64,000 nt of DNA from JAVDCA01 sp035293985 (lineage in GTDB: Bacteria; Pseudomonadota; Alphaproteobacteria; Rhizobiales; Xanthobacteraceae). The stretch is from assembly GCA_035293985.1 (NCBI GenBank), contig DATGLS010000052.1, positions 620,001 through 684,000 on the forward strand, given 5' to 3'. Below are positions 63,842 to 64,000 of this stretch, piece after piece. The translations under genes and the position numbers were made by a program. Below the pieces are notes generated by a model that saw only the letters and a program-made list of their open reading frames with translations, did no database searches and was not told where the DNA came from. How positions within the stretch are numbered: the stretch's first letter is position 1; each line of letters starts with the position of its first letter.

Positions 63842-64000
63842 TCACGCGCTCATCTTCGCCACCAGCGCGTCCGAGACCTCGAAATTGGCGTAGACGTTCT
63901 GCACGTCGTCGTGCTCGTTGAGCGTCTCGATCAGCTTGAGCAGCTTCTCGCCCTTGTCGTCGTCGACCGCGATGGTGTTCTGCGGCTTCCACGTCAGCGT
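63842..64000 (-). CDS. yebC: YebC/PmpR-family protein, C-terminal end (5' part outside window)
   Basis: The last 52 codons are visible. They read TLTWKPQNTIAVDDDKGEKL, then a helix and VQNVYANFEVSD, which is the conserved YebC C-terminus. YebC proteins bind DNA or ribosomes; recent work ties them to translation of polyproline stretches. In many alphaproteobacteria yebC directly precedes ruvC, as here. Confidence 0.9.
   Translation of the reverse strand, partial: TLTWKPQNTIAVDDDKGEKLLKLIETLNEHDDVQNVYANFEVSDALVAKMSA

Overview
The window is high-GC DNA from an alphaproteobacterium, most likely a member of the Hyphomicrobiales near the Bradyrhizobium/Rhodopseudomonas/Xanthobacteraceae group. Three things point there. 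The gene order ftsH-tilS-cpoB-pal-tolBARQ ... ybgC ... ruvB-A-C-yebC is typical of that group, as is the adjacent hisS-hisZ-hisG set. DUF3551 and TorF-type porin genes and many short palindromic repeats of a kind common in these genomes sit between genes. I identified families by reading translated sequence; no database search was run.

Left part (1-25 kb): a partial membrane glycosyltransferase, a decayed stretch with gene remnants, an MFS transporter, a class III aminotransferase, hisS, hisZ-hisG, a divergent GtrA/GT2 pair, a DUF2076 protein, an L,D-transpeptidase, cheZ, and a tightly overlapping lipoprotein-arsC-arsN2-like operon. Next come a GlcG-like protein, an orphan NMT1-type binding protein and groESL with a CIRCE operator, an RpoH-like promoter and an intrinsic terminator. 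Several secreted proteins, a slipin, an LVIVD beta-propeller protein, a TorF-like porin, a ketopantoate-reductase-like protein and a histone-H1-like low-complexity protein follow.

Middle (25-50 kb): glycolate oxidase genes glcD-glcE-glcF with an LLM flavin oxidoreductase inserted, a cytochrome c, a frameshifted universal-stress-protein remnant, a YbdK-type carboxylate-amine ligase, a TetR regulator, glgX and a Bug-type binding protein. Then an RND adaptor/pump pair, a small AT-rich islet, a NIPSNAP plus ThDP-enzyme operon, an APH-like/P-loop kinase fusion, an MFS transporter, an RraA-family protein and azlCD.

Right part (50-64 kb): envelope and recombination housekeeping. It holds ftsH, tilS, cpoB, pal, tolB, tolA, tolR, tolQ, a divergent DUF6498-like membrane protein, ybgC, a GFA-family protein, ruvB, a cytidine deaminase, ruvA, ruvC and the 3' end of yebC. 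The Tol-Pal genes form the trans-envelope machine for outer-membrane constriction, and ruvABC resolves Holliday junctions.

I see no mobile element with a transposase, no CRISPR array, no tRNA or rRNA gene and no convincing new defence island. The most unusual points are the LLM enzyme inside glcDEF, the coupled lipoprotein-arsC-arsN2 operon, HisZ beside a long HisG, the H1-like protein with a His/Gly tail, the AT-rich AATACAAT islet, cdd between ruvA and ruvB, and several families of inverted intergenic repeats.
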